Shown here piece after piece: positions 18,215 through 26,763 of a stretch of DNA of 33,686 nucleotides; position 1 is the stretch's first letter; every line of letters begins with the position of its first letter. Source of the DNA: an uncultured Acidimicrobiales bacterium. GTDB lineage: Bacteria > Actinomycetota > Acidimicrobiia > Acidimicrobiales > SHLQ01. The DNA lies in the NCBI GenBank assembly GCA_938084885.1, contig CALKGG010000100.1, positions 1 through 33,686 on the forward strand. Direction: 5' to 3'. The notes beneath the pieces were generated by a model. The model was not told the origin of the DNA. It ran no database searches and saw only the letters and a list, made by a program, of their open reading frames with translations. The translations under genes and the position numbers were made by a program.

Positions 18215-20752
18215 CTAGAGCCTGGGGTCTACCGGTTCGCTTTCGAGGGCGAGCACGCCAAAGACACACTCGTGGGTGCCGAACAGGTGCTCTCGGTTGA
18301 CGAAGCGCTCCAGCCCCTCGATACCTAAGGCGAACTCTCTTCGGGCGAGCGAGGTCTTGCGACCGAGCGATCGCTCTCGCAGACGGTCGAGGTTGGCTGG
18401 TTCGAGATATTCGGGACCGTAGATAATGCGCAGGTACTCGCGGCCGCGGCATTTCACACCCGGCAGTACGAGACCTCGCTTGTTGGTGACGATGGAGTCG
18501 GATGGCTTGACGACCATGCCCTCACCGCCCACTTCGGTCTGCTCGACCCACCACTCGGTGGCTTCGGCGATCTGGTCGTCGTCGGCCAGGTTGACGAACC
18601 GTCGCCACGTCGGGCGCAGCAGGTCTGGCGCGTTCTCGATGAGCGAGTCGATGACGTCGAGGTGCCAGGCGTGTGGCTTCTTGGCGAGGACCTCGCCTTC
18701 GGCGGCGAGGATCTGGAATGGGGCGATCTCGATGCCATCGAGCGCGTCGACGTCCCAGCAGTACTGTCGGTAGGCATCGATGTACTTGTCGACATGGGCG
18801 GAGCGTCCCTCGATGCGATCCTTCACGTCGGCCAGGTCGACGCCTCGGTCGATCGCGGCGCTCAGCGCCTCGGCTGCGGCGGGCAGCATCGTGGATGCGG
18901 CTGCGCCAGTGGCGGCGTATTGCTGTTGCAGTAGCTCCTTGGCCTTGGCCGACCACGGCAGCAGTTCGGCGTCGATGATGAGCCAATCGGTGCTCAGGCT
19001 TTCCCACACGCCAGCTGCGTCGATGGCGGCCCGAACGCGGTCGAGTAGCGATGCAGTGAGCGTGATGTCATTGAAGAACGGACGGCCGGTGCGGGTCACG
19101 ATGACGCCTGCTGCCTCATTGGTGATCCCGAAGCGGGCCTGGGCGGCGTCGCTGTCTTTCGCGAAGATCAAGACGGCCCGAGAGCCCATGTGCTTCTCTT
19201 CGCACACGACCTGGCTAATGCCCGTCTTGCGGTAGTAGGAGAACGCTTCGTCGGGATGTTCGAGATAGTCCGGTCGCTTGCTCGTCGACACCGGCGCCAT
19301 CGTCGGTGGCAGGTACACGAGCCAGCGAGGGTCGGTGGCGAAACGGCTCATCACTTCGAGCGCGGCGCTCGATCGTTCGGCCTCGATCGTGAGCCGACCA
19401 GCAAGTTCGGTCTCGATGATGTGTTTGCCCAACACATCGTTCACGTCGAGGAGCAGGGGAGGGCGCTCGACTTCCTCGTCGACGAGTGGACGGATGGGTT
19501 CGTAGTACTCGTCCTCGGCATCGACCGACACGAGCTCTTTTTCGGGCCATCGCAGCGCCGTAAGCGTGCCACCAAAGACCGAACCGGTGTCGAGACAGAT
19601 CGTGTTGTTGACCCACCCGGCGGCCGGAACCGGGGTGTGGCCATAGACTACCGATGCAGTGCCCCGGTAGTCCTCGGCCCATGGGTAACGCACGGGCAGG
19701 CCGTACTCGTCGGTCTCGCCGTTCGTGTCGCCGTACATGGCGAGGCTTCTGACCCGCCCCGACGACCGGTTGTGGTAGCGCTCGGGAAGGCCAGCGTGGG
19801 CGACGACGAGATCGCCTCCGTCGAGTACGTAGTGGCTGATCAGCCCATCGACGAAGGTGGCCACCTTCTCCCTGAACTCCGGCGGCCGGGCATCGATCTG
19901 CTCGAGGGATTCGGCCAGGCCGTGGGTGACCTGCACGTCGCGGCCCGCAAGTGCCCGCGACAGCTTGTTCTCGTGGTTACCCAAGATGCACAGCGCGGTC
20001 TCGCCCTCGACCATCGACATCGCCACGTCGAGCACCTCGGCAACGCCGGGTCCGCGATCGACGAGATCGCCAAGGAAGATCACTCGCCGCCCCTCGGGGT
20101 GCGAGATGGGGGAGGCCTTCGTGTCGTAACCCAACTCGTCGAGCAGGGTAATCAGCTCGGTGTGGCAACCGTGCACATCTCCAATGATGTCGAACGGCCC
20201 GTGATCGTCCCGCTTGTCGGTGAAGAGCGTGGTGCGCTCGACCGCCACGTTGTCGAGCTCGGCGAGGGACCCGATCGTGTAGACCCTCCGGAACCGCTCT
20301 TTGCGCAGGTAGCGAACCGACTTTCGAACGCCCTTGTGCTGCCGTTTGATGGCGTGTTCTGGAGTGTGGCGGTCGGGGCGGGCCGCGTTATGTGCCGAGC
20401 ACACGTCGAGGGGCAGGTCGAAGGCAATGGCCGACGCCAACACATCCCACGTGCGGGCGAGATCGACGAGAGGCTTGCGATCTTGTGGCTTCACGTTGGT
20501 GGCATCGACGACGGTGAACTTGCCCAACTCAAGTCGCTTGTCGACGATGTCGTGCAACAGCGCAAACGCCTGTTGCGTCACGGTTTGGTCGTTCTCATCG
20601 TCGCTTACCAGCGCTCGGCATTGATCGCTTGATACGACCTCCGTTGGAAGAAAGTGCTTCTTCGCGAAGGTCGACTTGCCCGAGCCCGACGCGCCGACGA
20701 GCACGACGAGGCCAACCTCTGGGAGTTCGATGGTGTCGAGTTCGTCCCGCAT
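18215..20752 (-). CDS. pnkp: Bacterial polynucleotide kinase-phosphatase-ligase (RNA repair)
   Basis: RNA end-healing and sealing enzyme that works with Hen1. The 845 residues hold three modules. The 5' kinase (about 1-175) has P-loop GASGSGKST at 20-28. The metallophosphoesterase (about 185-410) has GDVHG at 191-195, GDLVDRG at 228-234, GNHEN at 258-262 and HAG at 319-321, all motifs for two metals. The C-terminal ligase-like adenylyltransferase (about 480-845) has the AMP-accepting Lys520 in EEKHMGSR. Length and order match Clostridium thermocellum Pnkp. Its ATG shares one base with the hen1 stop (TGATG), so the two are translationally coupled, as expected for subunits that form a heterotetramer. 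Confidence 0.95.
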   Translation of the reverse strand: MRDELDTIELPEVGLVVLVGASGSGKSTFAKKHFLPTEVVSSDQCRALVSDDENDQTVTQQAFALLHDIVDKRLELGKFTVVDATNVKPQDRKPLVDLARTWDVLASAIAFDLPLDVCSAHNAARPDRHTPEHAIKRQHKGVRKSVRYLRKERFRRVYTIGSLAELDNVAVERTTLFTDKRDDHGPFDIIGDVHGCHTELITLLDELGYDTKASPISHPEGRRVIFLGDLVDRGPGVAEVLDVAMSMVEGETALCILGNHENKLSRALAGRDVQVTHGLAESLEQIDARPPEFREKVATFVDGLISHYVLDGGDLVVAHAGLPERYHNRSSGRVRSLAMYGDTNGETDEYGLPVRYPWAEDYRGTASVVYGHTPVPAAGWVNNTICLDTGSVFGGTLTALRWPEKELVSVDAEDEYYEPIRPLVDEEVERPPLLLDVNDVLGKHIIETELAGRLTIEAERSSAALEVMSRFATDPRWLVYLPPTMAPVSTSKRPDYLEHPDEAFSYYRKTGISQVVCEEKHMGSRAVLIFAKDSDAAQARFGITNEAAGVIVTRTGRPFFNDITLTASLLDRVRAAIDAAGVWESLSTDWLIIDAELLPWSAKAKELLQQQYAATGAAASTMLPAAAEALSAAIDRGVDLADVKDRIEGRSAHVDKYIDAYRQYCWDVDALDGIEIAPFQILAAEGEVLAKKPHAWHLDVIDSLIENAPDLLRPTWRRFVNLADDDQIAEATEWWVEQTEVGGEGMVVKPSDSIVTNKRGLVLPGVKCRGREYLRIIYGPEYLEPANLDRLRERSLGRKTSLARREFALGIEGLERFVNREHLFGTHECVFGVLALESEPVDPRL

Positions 20753-22173
20753 CAGCCAGCCCCTCCCGTTCCCTTAGAGAAGACCGCCATTTGCGTTGGT
20801 GGCCCGGTCGCTGCATCGTCGGGGCCGATCGGCCCGAAGGCGACCGTATAGCCATAGTCCGAGCACACCTGCTCTGCCCATGTCGTGAACTCGGCCCGCG
20901 TCCACTCGAAGCGGTGGTCGCGATGTCGCAGCGTGCCGACCGAGAGTTTGGGGAAGTGCACGTTGTATTCGACGTTGGGTGTAGTGACGATGACCGTTCC
21001 CGGCGCGGCGTCTCCGAACAGCACCCGGCTCAGAATGTCGAGCCGCTCCTCGTCGACGTGTTCGATAACTTCGATGACCGTTGCGACGTCGAAGCCACGA
21101 AGCCGGTCGTCGGTGTAGGTCAGTGCTCCCTGGATCAGGTGCACCTGCTCTCGACGGCGCTCGGACATCTCGTCGAGGTGCAGCCGCTTTTCGGCCTTGT
21201 CGAGCGCGCCGATCGATACGTCGACGCCCAGCACCTCCGAAACGCTTCCCTCGGCCAGCAGTCGACGGACAAGATTGCCTTCCCCGCAGCCAAGGTCGAC
21301 GACCCGCCCACCGCCAGCGGCGACCACGGCCCCGACCACAGCGTGCATTCGTTCGTCATTCAGGCTGAGCGGCCGTTCGATGGCTTGCTCGCTCGCATCG
21401 TTGGTCTCGTCGGCTGCGTCGGTGTCGTCCAATCCATCGGCTAACTGTGCGAGCGCTTCCCGAGTGAGGCTTCGGAAGCGCAAATAGCGTTTGGTGATGA
21501 AATCGGCCTTGGGGTGTTCGGGCAGCCACTCGCCGCCCCGGCGCAACAGCTTTTCGATCTCTTCCTCGCCAATCCAGTAGTGCTTGCGGTCGTCCATGAC
21601 CGGCAACAGCACATATAGGTGCTCCAAACAGCGTTGCAGCGTTTGCTTCGAAGAAAGCGTGACCGATAGGTAGGGGCTGTCACCCCAACTCGGAAACTCC
21701 TCGTCCAACGCAACCACGTCGCACGCCACTGCATATCCAAGTGGCTCGAACAACGACCGCAACACCTCTTCGCCGCCACGAACCGGAACCACCGGCAGCG
21801 AAACTTCGAGGTCGAGGGGCTGGTCGACAAGCTCGGGCCGATTCTCACAATTGCCCGCAAGCGCCGACCCATACAGACGGCCCAACGCAACGCTGAGCAT
21901 CGACGACGCAACGTAGGGTCGGTCGTTGACATAGGGCTCGAGCGTCTGGGCGCCCTTCGACCCGGTCCGCGTTCGGCTCAACGAGATGGGGTCTACCTCG
22001 ACGAGCAATGTTGCCGTGCACTGCTCGGCGCTCGACTCGGGGTAGAAGACGTGTGCCCGACCAAAGCCGACGTCGACGCTTCGCACGCGATCGGGATGTT
22101 TGTGGAGGAGGTATCCAAGATTGGTTGCGTCGGGGACGGTATCGGTGGCCATCGCTGTGATCGAGACGAGCAT
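20752..22173 (-). CDS. hen1: 3'-terminal RNA ribose 2'-O-methyltransferase Hen1
   Basis: Methylates the 2'-OH of the 3' end of broken RNA before ligation, so the repaired site resists re-cleavage. The 473 residues comprise a bacterial-specific N-terminal half (about 1-240) that activates the Pnkp ligase, an acidic linker (about 245-270), and a Rossmann methyltransferase domain. The SAM loop is DLGCGEGN (293-300). The metal site is complete: Glu368, Glu371 and His372 in IEVIEHV, plus His420 in RDHRFEW; these are offset by two from the published C. thermocellum ligands. ATG 22173 gives the usual MLVSIT-type start; a TTG at 22185 in the same frame has GGAGG upstream and cannot be excluded. Confidence 0.93.
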   Translation of the reverse strand: MLVSITAMATDTVPDATNLGYLLHKHPDRVRSVDVGFGRAHVFYPESSAEQCTATLLVEVDPISLSRTRTGSKGAQTLEPYVNDRPYVASSMLSVALGRLYGSALAGNCENRPELVDQPLDLEVSLPVVPVRGGEEVLRSLFEPLGYAVACDVVALDEEFPSWGDSPYLSVTLSSKQTLQRCLEHLYVLLPVMDDRKHYWIGEEEIEKLLRRGGEWLPEHPKADFITKRYLRFRSLTREALAQLADGLDDTDAADETNDASEQAIERPLSLNDERMHAVVGAVVAAGGGRVVDLGCGEGNLVRRLLAEGSVSEVLGVDVSIGALDKAEKRLHLDEMSERRREQVHLIQGALTYTDDRLRGFDVATVIEVIEHVDEERLDILSRVLFGDAAPGTVIVTTPNVEYNVHFPKLSVGTLRHRDHRFEWTRAEFTTWAEQVCSDYGYTVAFGPIGPDDAATGPPTQMAVFSKGTGGAG

Positions 22174-22548
22174 TGCCTCAGTCAATCACCTCCACGAAGT
22201 CTGTGACCGATTGAGCTGTTGCAACGTCATACCGAGGGGCGGCTATTTGGTCGTCTCGGCGAAACCCACGTGAGGATCACTCAGCATGTGCCAGCGAACA
22301 ACGTGCAAACAATGCAACAAGCCAGGCTTTACCGGATGCGGTGAGCACGTCGAGGAGGTACTCGGGAACGTCGCCCCAGCCGACCGGTGCCAATGCGACC
22401 AGGCGCCGAAGTCCGCTGGATTTCTCAGCCGACTCCGCAAATAGCGACAGCGCCAGCCCGCAGCTACTTTCAGTCGTCGACAGGTGCGCCCGGCGAGTTA
22501 GCGCTCGTCCCAAACGGGCACGCTGTCGGGCATGGGTGGGCAACGTTG
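22174..22548. other. 375-base gap upstream of hen1, with a weak minus-strand frame
   Basis: Nothing here is recognisable. On the minus strand a frame of 88 codons runs from a TTG at 22543 to a stop at 22277, five bases after the hydrolase stop; its end reads LLDVLTASGKAWLVALFARC. It has no ribosome site and no -10 box, and it matches no family I know, so I do not call it a gene. It could be the decayed end of a former gene. The 100 bases next to hen1 (22174-22276) should hold its promoter, but no clear -10/-35 pair is visible. Confidence 0.35.
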
Positions 22549-23328
22549 CTACAAGGTCGAGGCAAACCAGGCCGTCACCTCTTCGGCCATGTCCTCTGCG
22601 GCGCCACGATCGCCAAACAGGTGACCGCCGGTCGCCAAGCGCACGAACTTCTTGTGACCAGACGCCGCACCGTGTAGCTGCTCGGCGTCGGCGATGCGCA
22701 CCGTCGTGTCGTCCTCGGCGTGGAGCGTCATATAGGGGCGGTCGAGCGTGGCGACTGCATCGAGCACATCGTGGGTTTCGAGGTCGTGGATGAAATCGTC
22801 TTTCAACGTAAAGACCCGGCCGCCGATATTCACATCGGCAATGCCCTCAGCCAGAATCTCGGCTTCGCTCGACGCAAACAGGTGACGCACGTGGCTCGCG
22901 TTGGCCGGGGCGGCGATCGTCACCACCGACCGGACGGTCTTCAGCTTCTCGGTGGCCAGCAGCACCGCAGCGCCGCCCAAACTATGTCCCAAGATGCCAC
23001 ACGGGCCGAACCCCATTTCGATGAGCGTCGTTGCGGCGCGCACGATATCGGTCACGTTTGCCGACAGGGTCTTGTCGGCAAAGTCGCCTTCGCTGTCGCC
23101 GCGCCCGGTGAAGTCGAACCGGAACGCCGCAAACCCGGCATCGGAGAGCGCACCAGCGAGGCGGGTCATCGTGTGCAGGTCCTTTGAGCACGTGAAGCAG
23201 TGGGCCATCAACACCGACCCCTTCGCCCGTTGCGGCGGACGGTGCAATACCCCAACGAGTTCGTTGCCGCCGCTGCCAACGAACGAGATGGCTTCGGTCT
23301 CGGGTCGATCTGTTGGTCGTTCGATCAT
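22549..23328 (-). CDS. Alpha/beta hydrolase (serine hydrolase, small)
   Basis: A 259-residue cytosolic serine hydrolase. The nucleophile elbow is GHSLGG with Ser116, preceded by the oxyanion segment AHCFTCSKD and by FDFTGRGDSEG, a pattern common in OsmC-associated and acyl-peptidase-like hydrolases. Asp205 or Asp206 (LHAEDDTTV) and His235 (TGGHLF) complete the triad. The substrate is unknown. ATG 23328 starts 10 bases after the aldehyde dehydrogenase stop. There is no ribosome site; the ALDH stop codon forms part of a TAGACT box six bases upstream, so it may be leaderless or simply read through from ALDH. Confidence 0.82.
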   Translation of the reverse strand: MIERPTDRPETEAISFVGSGGNELVGVLHRPPQRAKGSVLMAHCFTCSKDLHTMTRLAGALSDAGFAAFRFDFTGRGDSEGDFADKTLSANVTDIVRAATTLIEMGFGPCGILGHSLGGAAVLLATEKLKTVRSVVTIAAPANASHVRHLFASSEAEILAEGIADVNIGGRVFTLKDDFIHDLETHDVLDAVATLDRPYMTLHAEDDTTVRIADAEQLHGAASGHKKFVRLATGGHLFGDRGAAEDMAEEVTAWFASTL

Positions 23329-23334
23329 GACGTC

Positions 23335-23340
23335 AGTCTA
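23335..23340 (-). promoter_or_regulatory. Possible leaderless -10 element of the hydrolase gene
   Basis: TAGACT on the minus strand is six bases before the hydrolase ATG and includes the TAG stop of the upstream ALDH gene. Because the TA comes from a stop codon, the match is weaker evidence than the other -10 boxes in this window. Confidence 0.3.
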
Positions 23341-24753
23341 GGTAACCGTTCGAATCAGCTTCTGCTTTGCGTCGGTGTATGGCGGGTAGGCGAGGTTGTT
23401 CTCGCCTCGAACCGGTTTTGCGAGCACGCCCTTCATGTTTGAGAACGCATCGAAACCTGCTTTGCCGTGGTAGCGGCCCATGCCCGAAGGTCCAACGCCA
23501 CCGAACGGGAGGTCAGGCGGGACGAAGTGCAAGAGGGTGTGATTGACGCACACACCACCCGAGCTCGTCTGGTTCAGAACCGCGTCGATCGTGTCCGACG
23601 AGCTAGTGAAGACATACAAGGCGAGTGGCTTCGGCCGGTCGTTCACAAAGTCGATGGCTTCGGAGACATTAGCCACGGTGATGATCGGAAGGACCGGACC
23701 AAATATCTCGTCGGTCATGATCGGCGAGTCGAGAGGTGGGTCGACGATGATTGTGGGCGAGACGTAGAGGTCATCAATGTCGTGGTCGCCTCCCGCCGCA
23801 ACATTGCCTTGGGCTCCATTGATCAACTCGGTGAGACGCTGATGATGGTGGCGGTTCACGATTCGACCGAAGTCTGGACTCGCGACAATCTTCTCACCAA
23901 AGAACACACCCCACGCGTTGGTGATCGCATCGATCAATTCGTCGCGCCGTTCCTCAGTGACGAGCACGTAGTCCGGTGCAATACAGGTCTGGCCAGCGTT
24001 GAATGTTTTGCCCCACGCAATCCGATTCGCCGCGACCGAAATGTCGGCATCATTAGCCACGATCACTGGAGACTTACCGCCGAGCTCGAGCACGACGGGC
24101 GTCAGGTGTTCGGCGGCGGCACGCATCACGATGCGACCAACGTGGGTTGAACCGGTGAAAAAGATGTGATCGAACCGCTGCTTCAATAACGCCGTCGACA
24201 TGGCAGCGTCGCCCTCGAAGATGGCGAGCGCCCGGTCGTCAACATATTTGGGAAGCTCACGAACAATGACGCCGGTCGTATGCGGCGACACCTCGGAGGG
24301 TTTGACCGCCACGACGTTTCCCGCAGCAAACGCGGCAACGAGCGGTTCGAGCACGAGGTTCACCGGATAGTTCCATGGCGCAATGATGAGCGACAGGCCG
24401 AGCGGTTCGGGCATCACCTTTGCCGACGCGGGTTGACTGACCAATGGGAGCTTCTTGCGACGAGGCTTGGCCCACTTTCGAACCTTTGATTTCATGTGCT
24501 CGGCGCCGCTGATCGAGGTCGAAATATCGGCGGTCCATCCTTCGATCGGTGGTCGACCAAGGTCGGCAGCCATTGCCTCAATAAGCGTGTTGGTGTGGTC
24601 TTTCGCGAAGCGGATGAGACCATCGATTTGGGCGATCCGCCAGTCGATCGAACGAGTCACTCCCGATCGAAAGGTCGTGCGAAGGCGTGCGAGTTCGTCC
24701 TCGATGCGGTCATCGAGGACGCTATTCGAGGATTCGACATGGGTAGAAGTCAT
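23338..24753 (-). CDS. Aldehyde dehydrogenase, ALDH3-like (fatty/aromatic aldehyde type)
   Basis: NAD(P)-dependent oxidation of an aldehyde to the acid. It has 471 residues, short for the superfamily and lacking the usual C-terminal tail, as in ALDH3 and coniferyl-aldehyde dehydrogenases. Landmarks are IIAPWNYPVNL, KPSEVSPHT, FFTGSTHVGR, general base Glu223 in LELGGKSP, nucleophile Cys257 in AGQTCIAPDY, and the ALDH3-type ending GPSGMGRYHGKAGFDAFSN. The frame is open upstream to 24810, but ATG 24753 is preferred because TACGCT lies six bases upstream (complement of 24760-24765). The start is only 32 bases from the divergent crotonase start. A role in oxidising long-chain aldehydes is inferred from family and context. 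Confidence 0.9.
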   Translation of the reverse strand: MTSTHVESSNSVLDDRIEDELARLRTTFRSGVTRSIDWRIAQIDGLIRFAKDHTNTLIEAMAADLGRPPIEGWTADISTSISGAEHMKSKVRKWAKPRRKKLPLVSQPASAKVMPEPLGLSLIIAPWNYPVNLVLEPLVAAFAAGNVVAVKPSEVSPHTTGVIVRELPKYVDDRALAIFEGDAAMSTALLKQRFDHIFFTGSTHVGRIVMRAAAEHLTPVVLELGGKSPVIVANDADISVAANRIAWGKTFNAGQTCIAPDYVLVTEERRDELIDAITNAWGVFFGEKIVASPDFGRIVNRHHHQRLTELINGAQGNVAAGGDHDIDDLYVSPTIIVDPPLDSPIMTDEIFGPVLPIITVANVSEAIDFVNDRPKPLALYVFTSSSDTIDAVLNQTSSGGVCVNHTLLHFVPPDLPFGGVGPSGMGRYHGKAGFDAFSNMKGVLAKPVRGENNLAYPPYTDAKQKLIRTVT

Positions 24754-24759
24754 CACCGC

Positions 24760-24765
24760 AGCGTA
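24760..24765 (-). promoter_or_regulatory. Leaderless -10 element of the ALDH gene
   Basis: On the minus strand TACGCT, then six bases, then ATG 24753. No ribosome binding site is present. The upstream part of this promoter must overlap the first codons of the divergent crotonase gene. Confidence 0.5.
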
Positions 24766-24785
24766 GAGGCCAGTAGAAAGGGAGG

Positions 24786-25565
24786 ATGGAAAACGCGACA
24801 GCCGATGCATCCACTGTTCTCGTCGACAAGTTGGACGGCTACGCCGTCGTCACCTTGAACGATCCGGACCGTCGGAACGTCTTCACGCTCGCGATGAGCA
24901 AACGCGTCCACGAGATCTTCGACGACCTCGAAGCCGACGAGTCGATTAACGCGGTCGTGATCACCGGAGCGGGCAAAGGCTTTTGTTCCGGCGGACATCT
25001 CGATGAACTGCTCGAAAACCCTGGCCCCGAGGGGATGCGCAAGATCTATGCCGGCTTTGTTCGGATCGCGAACAGTCGTCTGGCGACAATCGCTGCGGTC
25101 AATGGGGCAGCCGTCGGCGCAGGAATGAACGCATTGTTGGTGTGTGATGTGGTCATTGCTGGAGAATCTGCTCGTTTTGACAGTCGCTTTCTCCAGATTG
25201 GACTTGGCCCCGGCGGCGGCCACACGTGGCGCTTACGAAACAACATTGGATTGCAGGCCACCAAGGCCATGGTCCTTTTCGGCGAAGTTCTCGATGGGCC
25301 GCGAGCAGCTGAGGTCGGACTCGCCTGGAAGTGTGTCGCCGACGATGAGCTGCTCACTGAAGCCGAAGCCCTTGCGTCCAAGGCAGCAACGGCTCCACGA
25401 GAACTCGTGATGCGCACCAAGGACACGATCCACAACACGCTTGCAATTTCCGACAGCGACACCGCAATCGACAACGAACTCGACACACAAGTGTGGTCGA
25501 TGGGCGAGCCAGCGTTCGTCGACATGGTGACCTCGCTCAAGTCCCGAATCACCAAGAAGTCGTAG
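24786..25565 (+). CDS. Enoyl-CoA hydratase/isomerase (crotonase) family protein lacking both catalytic Glu
   Basis: A 259-residue crotonase-fold protein. The first oxyanion-hole segment is GAGKGFCSGGHLDEL and the second is NGAAVGAGMNALLVCD. Aligned with rat enoyl-CoA hydratase, Glu144 becomes Asn115 and Glu164 becomes Phe135 (RFDSRFLQIGLGPGGG), so classical hydration is unlikely; isomerase, hydrolase or other crotonase chemistry is possible. GGAGG directly touches the ATG, which is too close for a normal ribosome site. The following acyl-CoA dehydrogenase starts six bases after the stop, so they form one operon, continued by an acyl-CoA ligase. Confidence 0.85.
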   Translation: MENATADASTVLVDKLDGYAVVTLNDPDRRNVFTLAMSKRVHEIFDDLEADESINAVVITGAGKGFCSGGHLDELLENPGPEGMRKIYAGFVRIANSRLATIAAVNGAAVGAGMNALLVCDVVIAGESARFDSRFLQIGLGPGGGHTWRLRNNIGLQATKAMVLFGEVLDGPRAAEVGLAWKCVADDELLTEAEALASKAATAPRELVMRTKDTIHNTLAISDSDTAIDNELDTQVWSMGEPAFVDMVTSLKSRITKKS

Positions 25566-25571
25566 CCGAGC

Positions 25572-26702
25572 GTGGGCGAACACGGAATCGATTTTGCGAT
25601 CACCGGCGAGCTCGCCGAGCTGCGCGACCGCGCCCGGTTGGTTGCCCAACAAGGCGTCGCCGACCATGGCGTCCACAACGACAGCTGGATCAACGGCTTC
25701 TCGAAAGGCTTCTCCGCAACGCTCGCGAACAACGGCTGGGTCGGTATGACCTGGCCCGTCGAGTTCGGCGGGGGCGGTCGACCGCCGATCGAACGGGTGA
25801 TCATGGCCGAGGAAATGATCGGTGCAGGGGCACCAATCGCGGCCAGCTGGTTCGCCGATCGCCAGTTCGGGCCGTCGATCTTCACCTACGGCACACCCGA
25901 ACAACAACAGCGCTACCTTCCCGACATGCTGTCTGGCTCGAGCACGTGGGGCATTGGCATGAGCGAACCAAACAGTGGAAGCGATCTTGCCAGCCTGACC
26001 ACATCGGCGGTGAGAGACGGCGATTCCTACCTCGTCAATGGGCAGAAGATTTGGACATCGGGCGGAGCGCTCGCCGACTACGTCTACCTCATCTGTCGAA
26101 CCAATGCGACGGGCCGGCCACACGAAGGCGTAAGTGAGCTCATCGTGCCGATGGACCTGCCCGGTATCGAAGTGCGGACGATCAGAGACATGGTCGACAA
26201 CACCCACTTCTGCGAGATCTTCTTTACCAACGTGCTGGTGCCCGCCGAGAACCTCGTGGGCGTCGAAGGCGGTGCGTTCAAACAGACAATGGTGCAACTC
26301 GAACACGAGCGCGGCGGCATCGACCGCTTGGTATCGAACCGGCCCCTCTACGAGGTCGCAAAACAGCGGGCCGACACCGATAACCCGGTCGTTCGTCAGC
26401 GGATCGCTCGAATCGAAGCCGACTACCACGTTGGACGCTTGCTCGTTTACCGAGAGGTGTTGGGCCAGGCGCCGAAAGGATTCAGTGCAGCGACAAAAGT
26501 CTTCTGTACAGAGCATCAGGTGCGAGTTGCCGAATTCGCTGCGCACGTCCTCGGCTCGGAGATGATGCTCGATAACCAATACAGTCGAGAGTTCTGTTAC
26601 AGCCCGAGTTATTTGCTCGCTGGCGGGACGAGCGAGATCATGAGAAATATCCTCGGAGAACGAGTGCTCGGTTTGGCGAGAGAACCGAGGCTGCACCCGT
26701 GA
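25572..26702 (+). CDS. Acyl-CoA dehydrogenase family protein
   Basis: FAD enzyme for alpha,beta-desaturation of an acyl-CoA, 376 residues and full length. It has a helical N-terminal domain, GMTWPVEFGG, the flavin/substrate loop GMSEPNSGSDLASL, VNGQKIWTSGGALADYVYL, and the C-terminal AGGTSEIMRNILGERVLGLAREP. As in the other dehydrogenase at 5460-6698 the YEGT glutamate is replaced (AGGT), and a Glu in LEHERGG is the likely base. The GTG start follows the crotonase stop by six bases. It forms an operon with the crotonase and the acyl-CoA ligase. The substrate is unknown; mycobacterial relatives of this type act in side-chain oxidation. Confidence 0.88.
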   Translation: MGEHGIDFAITGELAELRDRARLVAQQGVADHGVHNDSWINGFSKGFSATLANNGWVGMTWPVEFGGGGRPPIERVIMAEEMIGAGAPIAASWFADRQFGPSIFTYGTPEQQQRYLPDMLSGSSTWGIGMSEPNSGSDLASLTTSAVRDGDSYLVNGQKIWTSGGALADYVYLICRTNATGRPHEGVSELIVPMDLPGIEVRTIRDMVDNTHFCEIFFTNVLVPAENLVGVEGGAFKQTMVQLEHERGGIDRLVSNRPLYEVAKQRADTDNPVVRQRIARIEADYHVGRLLVYREVLGQAPKGFSAATKVFCTEHQVRVAEFAAHVLGSEMMLDNQYSREFCYSPSYLLAGGTSEIMRNILGERVLGLAREPRLHP

Positions 26703-26763
26703 GATGTGCAGGTCAAGTACGAGGCCGAGAACACCGATGTTCGAAATCAATGAGGGGAACTGT

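Noticed and set aside
19190..20632. 480-codon plus-strand frame opposite pnkp
   Set aside because: The minus strand encodes a complete Pnkp with all motifs; the plus frame has no recognisable family features.
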